A program made the translations under genes and the position numbers. Source: an uncultured Clostridium sp. (GTDB lineage: Bacteria; Bacillota; Clostridia; Lachnospirales; Lachnospiraceae). From it: a DNA stretch of 61,262 nucleotides. The notes beneath the pieces are model-generated. The model saw nothing but the letters and a program-made list of their open reading frames with translations. It made no database searches and was not told the DNA's origin. Shown here in pieces: positions 50,469-60,023 of the stretch. The stretch covers positions 1 to 61,262 of the forward strand of contig UPYT01000021.1 of assembly GCA_900538475.1 (NCBI GenBank), given 5' to 3'. Position 1 is the stretch's first letter. Each line of letters starts with the position of its first letter.

Positions 50469-52217
50469 ATGGATAAGAATCAAACGCTGAGACAGAGAAT
50501 CCAGGCTGCATCAGGAGCAAAGAAAGCAGAACTGGTGCTGAAGCATGCTTCCATTGTAAATGTATTTACCTGTGAACTGGAAACGGCAGATATTGCCATA
50601 GAAAAAGGATACATTGTAGGGCTTGGTCAGTACGATGGGGAGAGAGAGGTAGATCTGAAGGGAAAAACGGTCTGCCCCGGTTTTATTGACGGCCATATCC
50701 ATTTAGAGAGCTCGATGGTCTCTCCGGCAGATTTTCAGCAGGCAGTCATGCCTCACGGCACAACAGCTGTTATTACAGATCCCCATGAAATTGCCAATGT
50801 GGCAGGAACAGCGGGGATTGAATATATGATGAAGTATGCAGAAGTGCTGGATCTGGATGTTTATTTTATGCTGCCGTCCTGTGTCCCGGCAACAGATCTG
50901 GATGAATCTGGAGCAGTGCTGAGGGCTCGGGAGCTTCGGCCTTTTTATGAGAGGAAGGAGGTTCTCGGTCTTGCAGAGATGATGAATGCCTTTGGAACCG
51001 TACAGGCCGACGAGGCGATTTTGGATAAGCTGGCTGATGCGCGGGAAAAGGGGCGGCTGGCAGATGGACATGCGCCGTTTCTTTCCGGAAGAGAGCTGAA
51101 TGCCTATGTGACAGCCGGAGTGGTTTCTGACCATGAGTGTTCTCAGTGGGAGGAAGCCAGAGAAAAGCTTAGCCGTGGACAGTGGATTATGGTTCGGGAA
51201 GGTACGGCAGCCCGAAACCTCAATGCTCTGATGCCGATGTTTCAGTATCCATACTGTGAACGGGGACTTTTGGTAACTGATGATAAACATCCAGGCGATC
51301 TGATTCGTCTGGGACATATTGATTATATTATCAAAAGGGCAGTGGAGCAGGGGGCAGATCCCATTCTTGCTATTCGTATGGGAAGCTACAATGCGGCGCG
51401 GTATTTTGGACTAAAGGACAGGGGAGCCATTGCTCCCGGCTACCGGGCAGATTTGGCGGTTCTTTCGGATCTGAAAACCTTCCAGGTTGAACAGGTATAC
51501 AAGGATGGCCGTTTGGTGGCAGAAGATGGCGAATTTCTGGGGGAAAAGCCCCATCGTCCTATCCTTCTTCCGGAAATGGAAAAGAGAGTATATGATTCCT
51601 TCCACATGCCCCAAATCAGGCTTTCGGATTTGGAAGTGAAGGAAACAGGAGAGAATCAGAAAGTCATTTGTCTGCAGGACAATGAACTTCTGACCGGAGA
51701 AATGATTGTTCCCTGGAAAGAAAAGGAAGGATATGCGCCGGGAGTGGATTTGGAGAGGGATATTATAAAAATGGCTGTATTCGAGCGCCATCACGAAACA
51801 GGACATATGGGACTGGGATTTTTACATGGATATGGACTGAAGAAAGGGGCTGTAGCCTCCAGCATTGCCCACGATTCCCATAATCTGATTGTCGTCGGAA
51901 CGAATGACGCGGATATGGTTCTTGCAGGAAATTGTGTGAGAGAAAACAAAGGCGGTCTGGCTATTGCCGTAGACGGAAAGGTACAAAAAGCTCTTCCTCT
52001 TCCCATAGGAGGTCTGATGACAGATGCACCGGCAGAGGTGGTGGAGCAGGAGCTGCAGGAGATGAAGGAGCAGCTGAAGGAGATGGGAATACCAGATACC
52101 ATTGATGCTTTTATGACGCTGGCTTTTGTCAGCCTTCCTGTAATTCCAAAGCTGAGACTGAATACTTTTGGGGTCATTGATGCGGATGCCCAGACTGTGG
52201 TAAAGGCAGTTTTCTGA
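50469..52217 (+). CDS. ade: Adenine deaminase
   Basis: Amidohydrolase of 582 aa that deaminates adenine to hypoxanthine. Metal motif GFIDGHIHLESSMVSPADF near residues 75-92; other segments HGTTAVITDPHEIANVAG, LAEMMNAFGTVQADE, DGHAPFLSG, VSDHECSQWEEA, VTDDKHPGDLI and the C-terminal domain (FERHHETGHMGLGFLHGYGLKKGAVASSIAHDSHNLIVVGTNDADM). Length matches the AdeC group. GAAGGAG stands 8-9 bases before the ATG at 50469. Stand-alone gene for purine salvage. Confidence 0.96.
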   Translation: MDKNQTLRQRIQAASGAKKAELVLKHASIVNVFTCELETADIAIEKGYIVGLGQYDGEREVDLKGKTVCPGFIDGHIHLESSMVSPADFQQAVMPHGTTAVITDPHEIANVAGTAGIEYMMKYAEVLDLDVYFMLPSCVPATDLDESGAVLRARELRPFYERKEVLGLAEMMNAFGTVQADEAILDKLADAREKGRLADGHAPFLSGRELNAYVTAGVVSDHECSQWEEAREKLSRGQWIMVREGTAARNLNALMPMFQYPYCERGLLVTDDKHPGDLIRLGHIDYIIKRAVEQGADPILAIRMGSYNAARYFGLKDRGAIAPGYRADLAVLSDLKTFQVEQVYKDGRLVAEDGEFLGEKPHRPILLPEMEKRVYDSFHMPQIRLSDLEVKETGENQKVICLQDNELLTGEMIVPWKEKEGYAPGVDLERDIIKMAVFERHHETGHMGLGFLHGYGLKKGAVASSIAHDSHNLIVVGTNDADMVLAGNCVRENKGGLAIAVDGKVQKALPLPIGGLMTDAPAEVVEQELQEMKEQLKEMGIPDTIDAFMTLAFVSLPVIPKLRLNTFGVIDADAQTVVKAVF

Positions 52218-52250
52218 TACCAGTTTTGTTTCTATTTTCTGTATTTTTTG

Positions 52251-52294
52251 AAAAAATCCTGCAGCAGGAATGAAAATAAAATCCTGCTGCAGGA
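52251..52294 (-). terminator. Terminator of penicillin-binding protein gene
   Basis: TCCTGCAGCAGGA (52257-52269) and TCCTGCTGCAGGA (52282-52294) form a perfect stem; the A-run at 52251-52256 becomes the U-run for minus-strand transcription. Confidence 0.8.
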
Positions 52295-52373
52295 CTGATT
52301 TCTGAACATCGATCCATTCTTTTATTCGAAAGCTTTCTGATAAAAAATCTTACAGGGCAAAGACCGAAGAGAC

Positions 52374-55043
52374 TTAGTCAAGTCCAGGGCCTCTTGATAC
52401 GCCGCCGGTAGGCGAGGATACGGTGCTTCCGCCGTTGACATATCCAGGACCTACAGGCCCCAGACTTCCGCCGGGTCCCTGAAACTCAGAGGAACCTGGT
52501 CCGTCAGGTGTCAGTGGAAGCGGAATGGAGGTGTGTCCCGGACATTGCTCGGTTGGCAGAGCGTATGGGGAATCGTCGGTAGTTCCATTTGCATCTGCAG
52601 GAAGCGCGATCCGGATGAGAACGGTGCGCGGGCAGCTGTCTCCTGGCAGCAGACCGGTTTCTGCACAGACTGTAGCGCGTACATGAGTATTGCACATCTC
52701 AGAAGGAACCGTGCCTTTGGCAAAATACTCCGTATAAACGGCATTACCGCGGGGATCCTCTGTGCAGACGCCTGGGATAGCCAGCTTTCCGGATTTGCGG
52801 CAGATCTGAGCAGTCTCTACACTGTCAGGAATCGTAAAGCCTGGATCGCTTAGATTTTCATGAACCCTTGTCATAATATTGCGCCAGATGTTCTTGTGGA
52901 AGGAGGTTCCGCCGTTTTGAGCCGTCAGCTTCTGGTTGCTGTCACAGCCTGCCCAGATTCCTGCTGTATAATAGGGGGTATAGCCCACAAACCAGATATC
53001 ATTATTTTTTGAAGTGGTTCCGCTTTTTCCTGCATTGGACATGCCGGGGATATTGGCTCTGGCACTGGTGGAATTAATGGAGCTGCCGAATTTCCGGTTG
53101 GTTTCCATAGATCCAGCCATAGCGTCTGTCAGAAGGAAAGCAGTGGAATCCTTCAGTACCCGGTGGGTTTCCGGCTCGTTGTTAATCAGGATTTTGCCGT
53201 CATGATCCAGAATCTTAGTGAAAAATACCGGTCTGGTATAGATTCCCTCGTTGGCAATGGATGCATAGGCGGCAGTCAGTTCCAGGTTGGTAGTGCCGTG
53301 GGTCAGACCGCCAAGAGCCTGAGATGCACCCAGATCCTGAGAGGTCAATGTAGTAATGCCGAAATTTTCTGCATATTCCAGACCGAGCTGCGGGCTGACA
53401 GTTTCCATCAGGCAGCGGACAGCGACAATGTTCATAGAGTAAATAATTCCGTCCCGGATACTGGAATATCCCGTGTATTTCTGACCATACCAGTTGTTAA
53501 AGGTTTTATTTCCGACACTGTAAACAGAATCGTAATAAACGGTTCCTAAGGTGGCTCCGCAGGTGTCCAGAGCCGGAGCAAAGGCGCTGATCACCTTGAA
53601 GGTGGAGCCAGGCTGTCTCGGCGTGTTGGTGGCGCGGTTCAGAGTCAGATTCGCTGTTTTTGCGCCTCGACCGCCGCTGATAGCTTTTACATAACCGGTT
53701 TTCTGATCCATAAGGACAAAGGAAACCTGGGGCTGAAGAATTTTGGTCAGGGATTCCCCAATAATAGTATCATCTTCCTTCAGAAGCCATGCCTTGTAGC
53801 TGTCTACATCAGCCTGCACCTCTTCTTCGCTGTCATAAAGCCCGTCATGGGAATCGCCCAGAACATTTTTATGCCAGCTTTGCATATCTCTCTCAGAGTA
53901 ATGCTCTGTGGTACCGTCTCCATGAGTGATAGAAAGGCGGTATTCTGCTGAGTACCGTTTTGCGGTATAATTGTCCGGATTGTTGACCTCTTCATCTACA
54001 ATTTTCTGAATCGCTGGATCCTGAGTAGTATAAATCTGCAGACCGCCGCTGTAAAGGAGGTTATGAGCCTGGGTTTCTGTGTAGCCCAGCTTCTCCATCA
54101 GAGTGTCCTTCACCTGCTGAGTCAGCTCGTCCGTAAAATAGCTGTAGGGAGTAGAGGTGGCTTTGTAGGTGGTATCAACCGTCTGTATTCTGGAATAAAC
54201 GTCATCGGCCAGAGCCACTTCCTGTTCCTCCTTGGTGATCATTCCCTGATCAAACATATACTGAAGAATGGTTTTGCGTTTTTCCGCATTGGCCTCCTGG
54301 CCGCTGATGGGATTGTACTTGGAAGGGTTCTGGGTAATGCCGGCAATGACCGCGCACTCAGACAGTGTCAAATCAGACACTTCTTTATTAAAGTACCTTC
54401 GGGCGGCAACCTTCACGCCCAAAGCATTTTTTCCAAGGTTAATGGTGTTTAAATAGTTGGTAATAATCAGCGTCCGATCCATGGATTTGGTAAGCTGAAC
54501 AGCCAGATACTGCTCCTGAATCTTTCGTTCCAGCTTGGCGCCAAAGCTGGTTTCCATGCCGCCGTTAAAGACGTTGTTTTTAATCAGCTGCTGGGTAATG
54601 GTACTGCCGCCGCCTCTGTTCTCACCAGTCAATACGCCTACTGCTGCACGGGAAATAGACCGGAGATCGATTCCGTTGTGGGTCCAGAAACGGGAATCCT
54701 CAATAGCTACAAAGGCATCAATCAGATCCTGAGGAAGCTCGTCGTAGCTGGCCTCTTCCCGGTTGGAGCCGGCCATGACCAGGGTATCTGTCAGGTTTCC
54801 GGCGCTGTCATAAACAGTAGTTGCGTAACCGGTGGGGACGATACTGTCCACGTTCAGTTCTGGAGCGCTGTCAATAATGCCCATAAACATGCCTGCACCC
54901 ATACTGACAGCTACGATCAGGCAGAAGGTACACAGAATCAGACAGGTTTTAAAGAAAGTAAGAAAAACCCGGGTGGTGTATTTTCTGCTGCGGGAACCGG
55001 CAGCCTTTATTTTTTTTTCGGTTGCTTTTTTTCCGTAATTCAT
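52374..55043 (-). CDS. Class A penicillin-binding protein (PBP1A-like)
   Basis: Bifunctional peptidoglycan synthase of 889 aa. A short basic cytosolic part, one membrane helix (about 25-55), then the GT51 glycosyltransferase domain with catalytic E115 in IEDSRFWTHNGID, GGSTITQQLIKN and RKIQEQYLAVQL. The transpeptidase domain has Ser480 in PGSTFK, SMN near 540 and KSGTTSK. A long Gly/Pro/Ser-rich tail (GPDGPGSSEFQGPGGSLGPVGPGYVNGGSTVS) ends the protein. AAGGAGG lies about 9 bases before the ATG at 55043; upstream in-frame codons lack a ribosome site. It polymerises and crosslinks glycan outside the membrane. Confidence 0.93.
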   Translation of the reverse strand: MNYGKKATEKKIKAAGSRSRKYTTRVFLTFFKTCLILCTFCLIVAVSMGAGMFMGIIDSAPELNVDSIVPTGYATTVYDSAGNLTDTLVMAGSNREEASYDELPQDLIDAFVAIEDSRFWTHNGIDLRSISRAAVGVLTGENRGGGSTITQQLIKNNVFNGGMETSFGAKLERKIQEQYLAVQLTKSMDRTLIITNYLNTINLGKNALGVKVAARRYFNKEVSDLTLSECAVIAGITQNPSKYNPISGQEANAEKRKTILQYMFDQGMITKEEQEVALADDVYSRIQTVDTTYKATSTPYSYFTDELTQQVKDTLMEKLGYTETQAHNLLYSGGLQIYTTQDPAIQKIVDEEVNNPDNYTAKRYSAEYRLSITHGDGTTEHYSERDMQSWHKNVLGDSHDGLYDSEEEVQADVDSYKAWLLKEDDTIIGESLTKILQPQVSFVLMDQKTGYVKAISGGRGAKTANLTLNRATNTPRQPGSTFKVISAFAPALDTCGATLGTVYYDSVYSVGNKTFNNWYGQKYTGYSSIRDGIIYSMNIVAVRCLMETVSPQLGLEYAENFGITTLTSQDLGASQALGGLTHGTTNLELTAAYASIANEGIYTRPVFFTKILDHDGKILINNEPETHRVLKDSTAFLLTDAMAGSMETNRKFGSSINSTSARANIPGMSNAGKSGTTSKNNDIWFVGYTPYYTAGIWAGCDSNQKLTAQNGGTSFHKNIWRNIMTRVHENLSDPGFTIPDSVETAQICRKSGKLAIPGVCTEDPRGNAVYTEYFAKGTVPSEMCNTHVRATVCAETGLLPGDSCPRTVLIRIALPADANGTTDDSPYALPTEQCPGHTSIPLPLTPDGPGSSEFQGPGGSLGPVGPGYVNGGSTVSSPTGGVSRGPGLD

Positions 55044-55237
55044 TTCGGATGTCCTCCTTTGGAGATTATCGCCAAAAAATCCAGTTATTATTATACCAAA
55101 AATGGGAATGCCTTGCAAGAATCTCTGATTCCTGTTATGATGGAACCGGCAGTAATCAGTATGGCCGGACAGAGAGAATTTTAGAAAATCTCCGGAAAAG
55201 GAAATTCTGCCGTATAAGAGGGAAAGGAAGGATTGCC

Positions 55238-55894
55238 ATGAGGGAGAGCTGCAGGATTCTGTATCGGGGCGGTCAGGGAGAACTGACAGAGAAAAAATCA
55301 CGGTTTATCGCCAATACCAGACCGGTGGAAAGCGAAGAGGAAGCCATTGCATTTATAGAAGAAATGAGAAAAAGATACTGGGATGCCAGACATAACTGCT
55401 CTGCCTATGTGATCGGCACCAAGGGACAGCTGCAGCGCTGCAGCGATGACGGGGAGCCGGCCCAGACAGCAGGACGTCCCATGCTGGATGTTCTTCTTGG
55501 AGAAAAGGTCTGCAACATCTGTGTAGTGGTGACCAGGTATTTTGGCGGTACGCTGCTGGGAACAGGAGGCCTTGTACGAGCCTACTCCGGAGCCGCTCAG
55601 GAAGGACTGAAAAACAGCGTTATTGTGGAAAAAAAGCCGGGAGCGCGTATCCGGGTGGAAACAGATTATAATGGAATCGGAAAAATTCAGTATATAGCCG
55701 GACAGATGGGGCTTCATACTCTGGATACGGAGTATACAGACAAGGTTGTGATGACACTTCTGGTTCCGGACGAAGAGATTGGAAGCTTTACGGCGGCGGT
55801 GACAGAGCGGACTGGAGGAAGGGCAGGAATAGAAACAGAGCAGGAGCTGTACTACGGAAGGGCAGACGGGGAACTGGTTATTTTTGAAGAATAG
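55238..55894 (+). CDS. IMPACT/YigZ family protein
   Basis: Protein of 218 aa. The N-terminal UPF0029/IMPACT domain has GGQGELTEKKSRFIANTRPVESEEEAIAFIEEMRKRYWDARHNCSAYVIG, DDGEPAQTAGRPML, and VVVTRYFGGTLLGTGGLVRAYSGAAQEGL; the C-terminal DUF1949-type domain spans about 140-205. In eukaryotes the family affects translation initiation control; the bacterial role is not settled. AAGGAAGGA precedes ATG at 55238. It is the last chromosomal gene before the mobile element, which begins within 60 bases of its stop. Confidence 0.92.
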   Translation: MRESCRILYRGGQGELTEKKSRFIANTRPVESEEEAIAFIEEMRKRYWDARHNCSAYVIGTKGQLQRCSDDGEPAQTAGRPMLDVLLGEKVCNICVVVTRYFGGTLLGTGGLVRAYSGAAQEGLKNSVIVEKKPGARIRVETDYNGIGKIQYIAGQMGLHTLDTEYTDKVVMTLLVPDEEIGSFTAAVTERTGGRAGIETEQELYYGRADGELVIFEE

Positions 55895-55954
55895 GAAAGT
55901 ACAGTTTACAAGGGACTACACAGGGTAGGTATCTGACGGGAGGGGTGCCGCCAG

Positions 55955-57466
55955 TCAGATTTTCCATGTGATGTTCAAGCTGTCGCTTGTGGCGGCTATG
56001 GTGGTGATCATCAAATCCACCACACGCCGCTTGTCATCAAAAGATACATTCTCCCAGGTATCGAGGTAGCCGGAAATCTGGCTGACCTGTTCCGGGCTGA
56101 TGGCCTCCACAGTCAACTCCGCTATCCTTGCCAGAAGTTCCTGCTTGCGCCCGTCCAGTTCCGCTATCTTCACATTCACATAGGAGAACAGGACATTGTT
56201 TGCCCCCGTCAGACTGTCCACCAGCTTTTCAATCTCGCTGTCTACATGGGCAAGTTCCACTTGCAGGGCGGTGATTTTCGGGTTTGCCTTTGCCGCTTTC
56301 TTTTTTCCTGTCAGCGTCTTGTAGCTTGCCAGCTTCTTTACCATCTGCTGATAAACAACCGCTTCCAGTTCCGAAGTGATGATTTTCCCACAGCCAGGAC
56401 AGCTTTTATTGTCCAGCCGTTTCGTGCAGCGGAGATACTGTTTGCCGGAGGGATTGTAGATACTCATAAGAGCATACCCGCAATTCCCGCACTTGATTTT
56501 TCCTGCCAGCCATGTGTGGGTGGCTTTCCGGGCAGACTGGATTTTCATGTTGTTCATCAGCTTCTTGCGGCAGGTCAGCCAGGTGTCGGAGGGGACGATA
56601 CCCTCATGGGGAGCCAGTACCAGCATTTGGTCTTTTAAGTCGTTTTTCTTGCTGGCCTTTACATCTCGCCCTTGATACAGATAGCAGCCGTTCATGCCCG
56701 TAAAATCGGCAACGTCATTGACAATGACTGTACCTTGACTTTTGAAAAATTCGTACACATCAAGGTCTGCCTGCACATAGACAGGATTGCGTAACATCTG
56801 CGCCAGCGTGGGGCGTATCAGCTCTTTGCCATGGAACAAAATCCCCTGTTCGGCAAAGTACCGGGTAATGTCCCCGTAGGAAGTTGTGGGCTGGGCGTAC
56901 ATCTCAAACATCAGCCGGATATTGGCCGCTTCCTCCGGGTTTACCACCAGCTTCTTTGTGTTGATACCGTCCATCTTGATAGGCTCCGTATGGAAGCCGT
57001 AAGGGGCTTTCCCGCCCATCTTAAAGCCCCGCTGACTGCGGGAGTAGTAAGCGTCCGTTACCCGCTTCTGTATCGTTTCCCGTTCAAGCTGGGCGAACAC
57101 GATACAGATATTCAGCATGGCCCGTCCCATCGGCGTGGAGGTATCAAACTTTTCCGTAGAGGACACAAACTCCACATTGTACTGCTGGAACAGCTCCATC
57201 ATGTTGGCAAAGTCCAGAATGGAACGGCTGATACGGTCGAGCTTGTAAACCACGACCTTTGCAATCAAGCCCCGCTTGATGTCCCGCACCAGTTCTTGAA
57301 ACTTCGGACGGTCTGTGTTCTTGCCGCTGTACCCTTTGTCTGTGTATTCCTTGCAGTTACCGCCTTTCAACTCGTATTTGCAAAATTCAATCTGGCTTTC
57401 AATGGAAATGCTGTCCTTTTTGTCTACCGATTGTCTTGCATAGATTGCGTCTATCCGATTGTTCAT
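55955..57466 (-). CDS. Large serine recombinase
   Basis: Serine site-specific recombinase of 503 aa. The catalytic N-domain (about 1-150) begins AIYARQSVDKKDSISIESQIEFCK, with the active Ser in ARQS; VVYKLDRISRS and GRAMLNICIVFAQLERETIQKRV follow. The recombinase domain with the KAPYGF segment and the zinc-ribbon (CGNCGYALM...CPGCGKII) come next, then a coiled coil (LQVELAHVDSEIEKLVDSL). Probably integrates and excises the element. AAAAGGAG lies 7-8 bases before the ATG. Shorter than phage integrases of this kind, close to transposon-type. Confidence 0.93.
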   Translation of the reverse strand: MNNRIDAIYARQSVDKKDSISIESQIEFCKYELKGGNCKEYTDKGYSGKNTDRPKFQELVRDIKRGLIAKVVVYKLDRISRSILDFANMMELFQQYNVEFVSSTEKFDTSTPMGRAMLNICIVFAQLERETIQKRVTDAYYSRSQRGFKMGGKAPYGFHTEPIKMDGINTKKLVVNPEEAANIRLMFEMYAQPTTSYGDITRYFAEQGILFHGKELIRPTLAQMLRNPVYVQADLDVYEFFKSQGTVIVNDVADFTGMNGCYLYQGRDVKASKKNDLKDQMLVLAPHEGIVPSDTWLTCRKKLMNNMKIQSARKATHTWLAGKIKCGNCGYALMSIYNPSGKQYLRCTKRLDNKSCPGCGKIITSELEAVVYQQMVKKLASYKTLTGKKKAAKANPKITALQVELAHVDSEIEKLVDSLTGANNVLFSYVNVKIAELDGRKQELLARIAELTVEAISPEQVSQISGYLDTWENVSFDDKRRVVDLMITTIAATSDSLNITWKI

Positions 57467-57560
57467 ATTGTCGCTCCTTTTCTTAAAAAAGAAACGGAGC
57501 TGCTGACAGTTCTATTATACCGCCAGCAGCCCCGCAAATCAATGATGGGTTTGGAAAACC

Positions 57561-57773
57561 TTATGTCCCGGCTTCCTCACTCTCCCGCTTGTCGGCGTAC
57601 TTGCGGAACACCTCATAAAGCTGCTGTTCCAGTTCCCGGCGTTTGGCTGCTTCCTGTTCCGGCGTGAACACCGGGGAGAGATTTTCCAGTGTGATTTCCT
57701 TTCCCTGAAAAGTCACGATTTCGATTTCCTTTTTGTATCTGATATTACTTATAAGATCACCTTTCCTTTCCAT
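57561..57773 (-). CDS. Small protein downstream of relaxase
   Basis: Protein of 70 aa, charged, without cysteines. Residues 14-32 are beta-like (KEIEIVTFQGKEITLENL) and the rest a helix (PEQEAAKRRELEQQLYEVFRKYADKRES). It overlaps the end of the relaxase gene by 17 bases and lies 94 bases before the recombinase gene. Start ATG at 57773 with AGGAAAGG-like sequence nearby. Function unknown; may assist recombination or mobilization. Confidence 0.6.
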   Translation of the reverse strand: MERKGDLISNIRYKKEIEIVTFQGKEITLENLSPVFTPEQEAAKRRELEQQLYEVFRKYADKRESEEAGT

Positions 57774-58701
57774 GCTGCCGCTGTTGCCGTTTCAGTTCCG
57801 CTAAAATCTCCGGCGGGATACGGTCAACCAGCCGCCGCATATCGTCCAGTTCGCTTTTTAACTTCGCCCGTTCCATCGTGTCATTCATCTTGCCTTTTTC
57901 GCTGGCCTTTGCCCTGACTTCCAGCTTTTCATTTTCCGCTAACAAGTCATTGATTGTGACCTTGTATTTTTTCAGTTGCCCGGAGAAGTTCTCCATCTGC
58001 GGAAACCACTTTTTCAGCATGGAGAGGGCTTCCTCTTTCTTCTTTCCGGCGTTCAGCGGGGTAATGCCGGAGAGAACCGCTTCAATGGCCCTCGCCTGTT
58101 TGGAGAGGTTGACCGCCTGTTTGAACAGCCGGGTGGGGATATGCTTCCGGCCCGTCTTGCTGGCGCTTTCCCCACGCTCCAGGTCGGGGTACTGCTCCAC
58201 CATACAGGCGTGAAAATCGTCCTGCCACTTCGTCAGATTGGCCCGGTTGCCGATAATTTCTTTGGCGCACAGGCGGTTGTCCTTTGTCAGCGGCACAAAG
58301 ACCAAGTGCAGATGGGGCGTTTTTTCATCCATGTGTACCATAGCCGAAACGATGTTCTCCCGGCCCACCCGGTCAATGAGGAAGTCCGCCGCCCTCTGGA
58401 AGTAGGCCGCTATCTCCTTTGGGGACTTGCCCTTGAAAAACTCCGGGCTGGCGGTAATCAGCGTGTCCACAAACCGAGTGCTGTCCTTGCGGGTGCGGCA
58501 TCTGGCCTGCTCGATGCGGCTCTGAATGAAATGGTAGTAGCGGCCATCCGGCTTGACGATGTGGAAATTGTACTTGCTCCGGCTGGTGTCAATGTCCGGG
58601 TTGCTGGCGTACTGCTCCTTTTTCCGTTCATGGTGGGCTTCCAGCGGCCCCGCCGGGTGGCCCTTGTGCTTCTCAAATCGCAAAATTGCGTGTTGTGCCA
58701 T
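57757..58701 (-). CDS. MobV-type (Mob_Pre) relaxase
   Basis: Relaxase of 314 aa. The N-terminus (AQHAILRFEKHKGHPAG) with a conserved early His-rich part and the triad HMDEKTPHLHLVFVP (near 122-136) are typical of the Pre/Mob family, which nicks DNA at oriT. NRANLTKWQDDFHACMVEQYPDLERG follows. After residue 240 a coiled coil (QMENFSGQLKKYKVTINDLLAENEKLEVRAKASEKG) ends the protein. Shorter than most plasmid MobV proteins. AAAGGAG stands 6 bases before ATG. Candidate oriT hairpins lie directly upstream. Confidence 0.88.
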   Translation of the reverse strand: MAQHAILRFEKHKGHPAGPLEAHHERKKEQYASNPDIDTSRSKYNFHIVKPDGRYYHFIQSRIEQARCRTRKDSTRFVDTLITASPEFFKGKSPKEIAAYFQRAADFLIDRVGRENIVSAMVHMDEKTPHLHLVFVPLTKDNRLCAKEIIGNRANLTKWQDDFHACMVEQYPDLERGESASKTGRKHIPTRLFKQAVNLSKQARAIEAVLSGITPLNAGKKKEEALSMLKKWFPQMENFSGQLKKYKVTINDLLAENEKLEVRAKASEKGKMNDTMERAKLKSELDDMRRLVDRIPPEILAELKRQQRQHGKER

Positions 58702-58715
58702 TGAACTCCTTTCCC

Positions 58716-58779
58716 CATTCCATTCCTTTCCGGCGGGTTTTCCCGCCGAAAATATCTCTGATAGGATTGGAATGGAATG
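58716..58779. other. Nested inverted repeats, candidate oriT
   Basis: CATTCCATTCC (58716-58726) pairs perfectly with GGAATGGAATG (58769-58779); between them lies CGGCGGG-TTTT-CCCGCCG (58731-58748). The structure sits immediately upstream of the relaxase start, where MobV origins are often found. A second set, CCGTACTT (58830-58837) with AAGTACGG (58864-58871) and an alternative CGTACT (58854-58859), follows toward repA. The nick site was not identified. Confidence 0.45.
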
Positions 58780-58874
58780 AATGTAAATAGATGGTTTTAA
58801 TCTCTGTATTTCTATATACCGTCAGATTTCCGTACTTCAAGAGGATTGATTTTCGTACTCGCCAAGTACGGTTT

Positions 58875-59270
58875 TCAGCCCTCCGGCGTACCATAACCGG
58901 ATTTCTTGAAGTCGGTGTTTGGAACCGCTTCATAGGATTTCGGGTAAATGCGGTTGGGTTTTCCACAGCCCTGTTTCTGGATTTCCACCAGCCCCGCATA
59001 CTGCAACTCCCGCAGGGTGTTGACCGCTTTCTGCCGCCCGCAGCGGAGCAAAGCGACCACCTCGCAGATGGGGTAGTACAGGTAGACCCGCCCGTACTCG
59101 TCCGCCCAGCCGTTCTTCCGGGACAACTCCGCCCGGCGCAGGACAAAGGCATACAGCACCTTCGCTTCGTTGCTCAAGGGCTGGAATGTGGGTGCTTCAA
59201 AAAGGAAATTGGGGAGCCGGGTGAAACTGAACGCCTTTTCCGGCTGGTGAATATAAATCGTGTTTGTCAT
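58875..59270 (-). CDS. RepA N-terminal-type replication initiator
   Basis: Protein of 131 aa matching the start of replication initiator A proteins of Gram-positive plasmids and elements: YIHQPEKAFSFTRLPNFLFEAPTFQPLSNEAKVLYAFVLRRAELSRKNGWADEYGRVYLYYPICEVVALLRCGRQKAVNTLRELQYAGLVE (winged helix). The C-terminal domain of full-length RepA is absent, so it is shortened or serves only as a DNA-binding regulator. No obvious ribosome site before the ATG. Between the VLP gene and the relaxase gene on the same strand. Confidence 0.8.
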   Translation of the reverse strand: MTNTIYIHQPEKAFSFTRLPNFLFEAPTFQPLSNEAKVLYAFVLRRAELSRKNGWADEYGRVYLYYPICEVVALLRCGRQKAVNTLRELQYAGLVEIQKQGCGKPNRIYPKSYEAVPNTDFKKSGYGTPEG

Positions 59271-59381
59271 AGCGTGTTTTGTGGACGGTTAGAGGCCCGT
59301 TTTCCGGGGCGAATGATAAATGATACCAGCCGCCCCGGTTGAGGGCTTGCGGAGCCTTGCAAATCAAGGCTTTTCCCGCTC

Positions 59382-59795
59382 TTAACTGTCCACAGCAGAC
59401 CTCCTTTTCCGTTCACTTTCTGTTTTCTGCCGCCTGTGAACTCTGGCGGCGCAGTCCGGGCAGTATTTGCCCCGGTTGGACTTCGGGACGAACACACCGC
59501 CGCACTCCGCACAGCGTTTCAAGTCCCTGTCCCGGTAAATCTCCGCTTCCAGCGTCCTGTCCAGCGGCAAGACCGCCCAGCGGAACCACTTGCAGCAGAC
59601 GGAGAACGAAATCATCTGCGGACAGGCGCAGGTGTCGCCATCGTCCAGCGCAAGGCAGTTTCCGTCCTCGCAGTTGCAGCACTCCCGGCGTATCAGGCCG
59701 CTGGCTCGTCTCTTCTGGGGCGGGGTTATGCGGTAGGGGGAGCCGTCCGGCCTGTGTTCCAGCGGCGGCAGGTGTTGATAGGGTCTTTTGCTCAT
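59382..59795 (-). CDS. Cysteine-rich VLP domain protein
   Basis: Protein of 137 aa with ten or more cysteines: RECCNCEDGNCLALDDGDTCACPQ, then SFSVCCKWFRWAVLPLD (VLP motif), and a zinc-ribbon CAECGGVFVPKSNRGKYCPDC at the C-terminus. This domain set recurs in integrative elements of gut Firmicutes; the role is unknown, probably DNA or protein binding via zinc. GGAGGG stands 5 bases before the ATG. Confidence 0.85.
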   Translation of the reverse strand: MSKRPYQHLPPLEHRPDGSPYRITPPQKRRASGLIRRECCNCEDGNCLALDDGDTCACPQMISFSVCCKWFRWAVLPLDRTLEAEIYRDRDLKRCAECGGVFVPKSNRGKYCPDCAARVHRRQKTESERKRRSAVDS

Positions 59796-60023
59796 GCGTC
59801 CCTCCGTTTTCTTTGGCGTGTTCTGTTTCCAAGGTGCTTGTCCATCGATGAACTATCCCAAGTCTACACCTTTTTGACCGCCTGTGCCGTATATCCAAGA
59901 GGTAGGAAATCAGCCTGAAAAACTCCCTATTTCCACGCTCTCGGATTTGTGATATAATCAAAAAAAGATAAAAGACAAATTCAGGTTTCTGGTCTTCTTG
60001 CACAAAATAAAGGAGGAGCTATT

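Noticed and set aside
59413..60003. Long frames overlapping the VLP gene on both strands
   Set aside because: Explained by high GC of the element; only the frame with zinc-binding cysteines and a ribosome site is credible.
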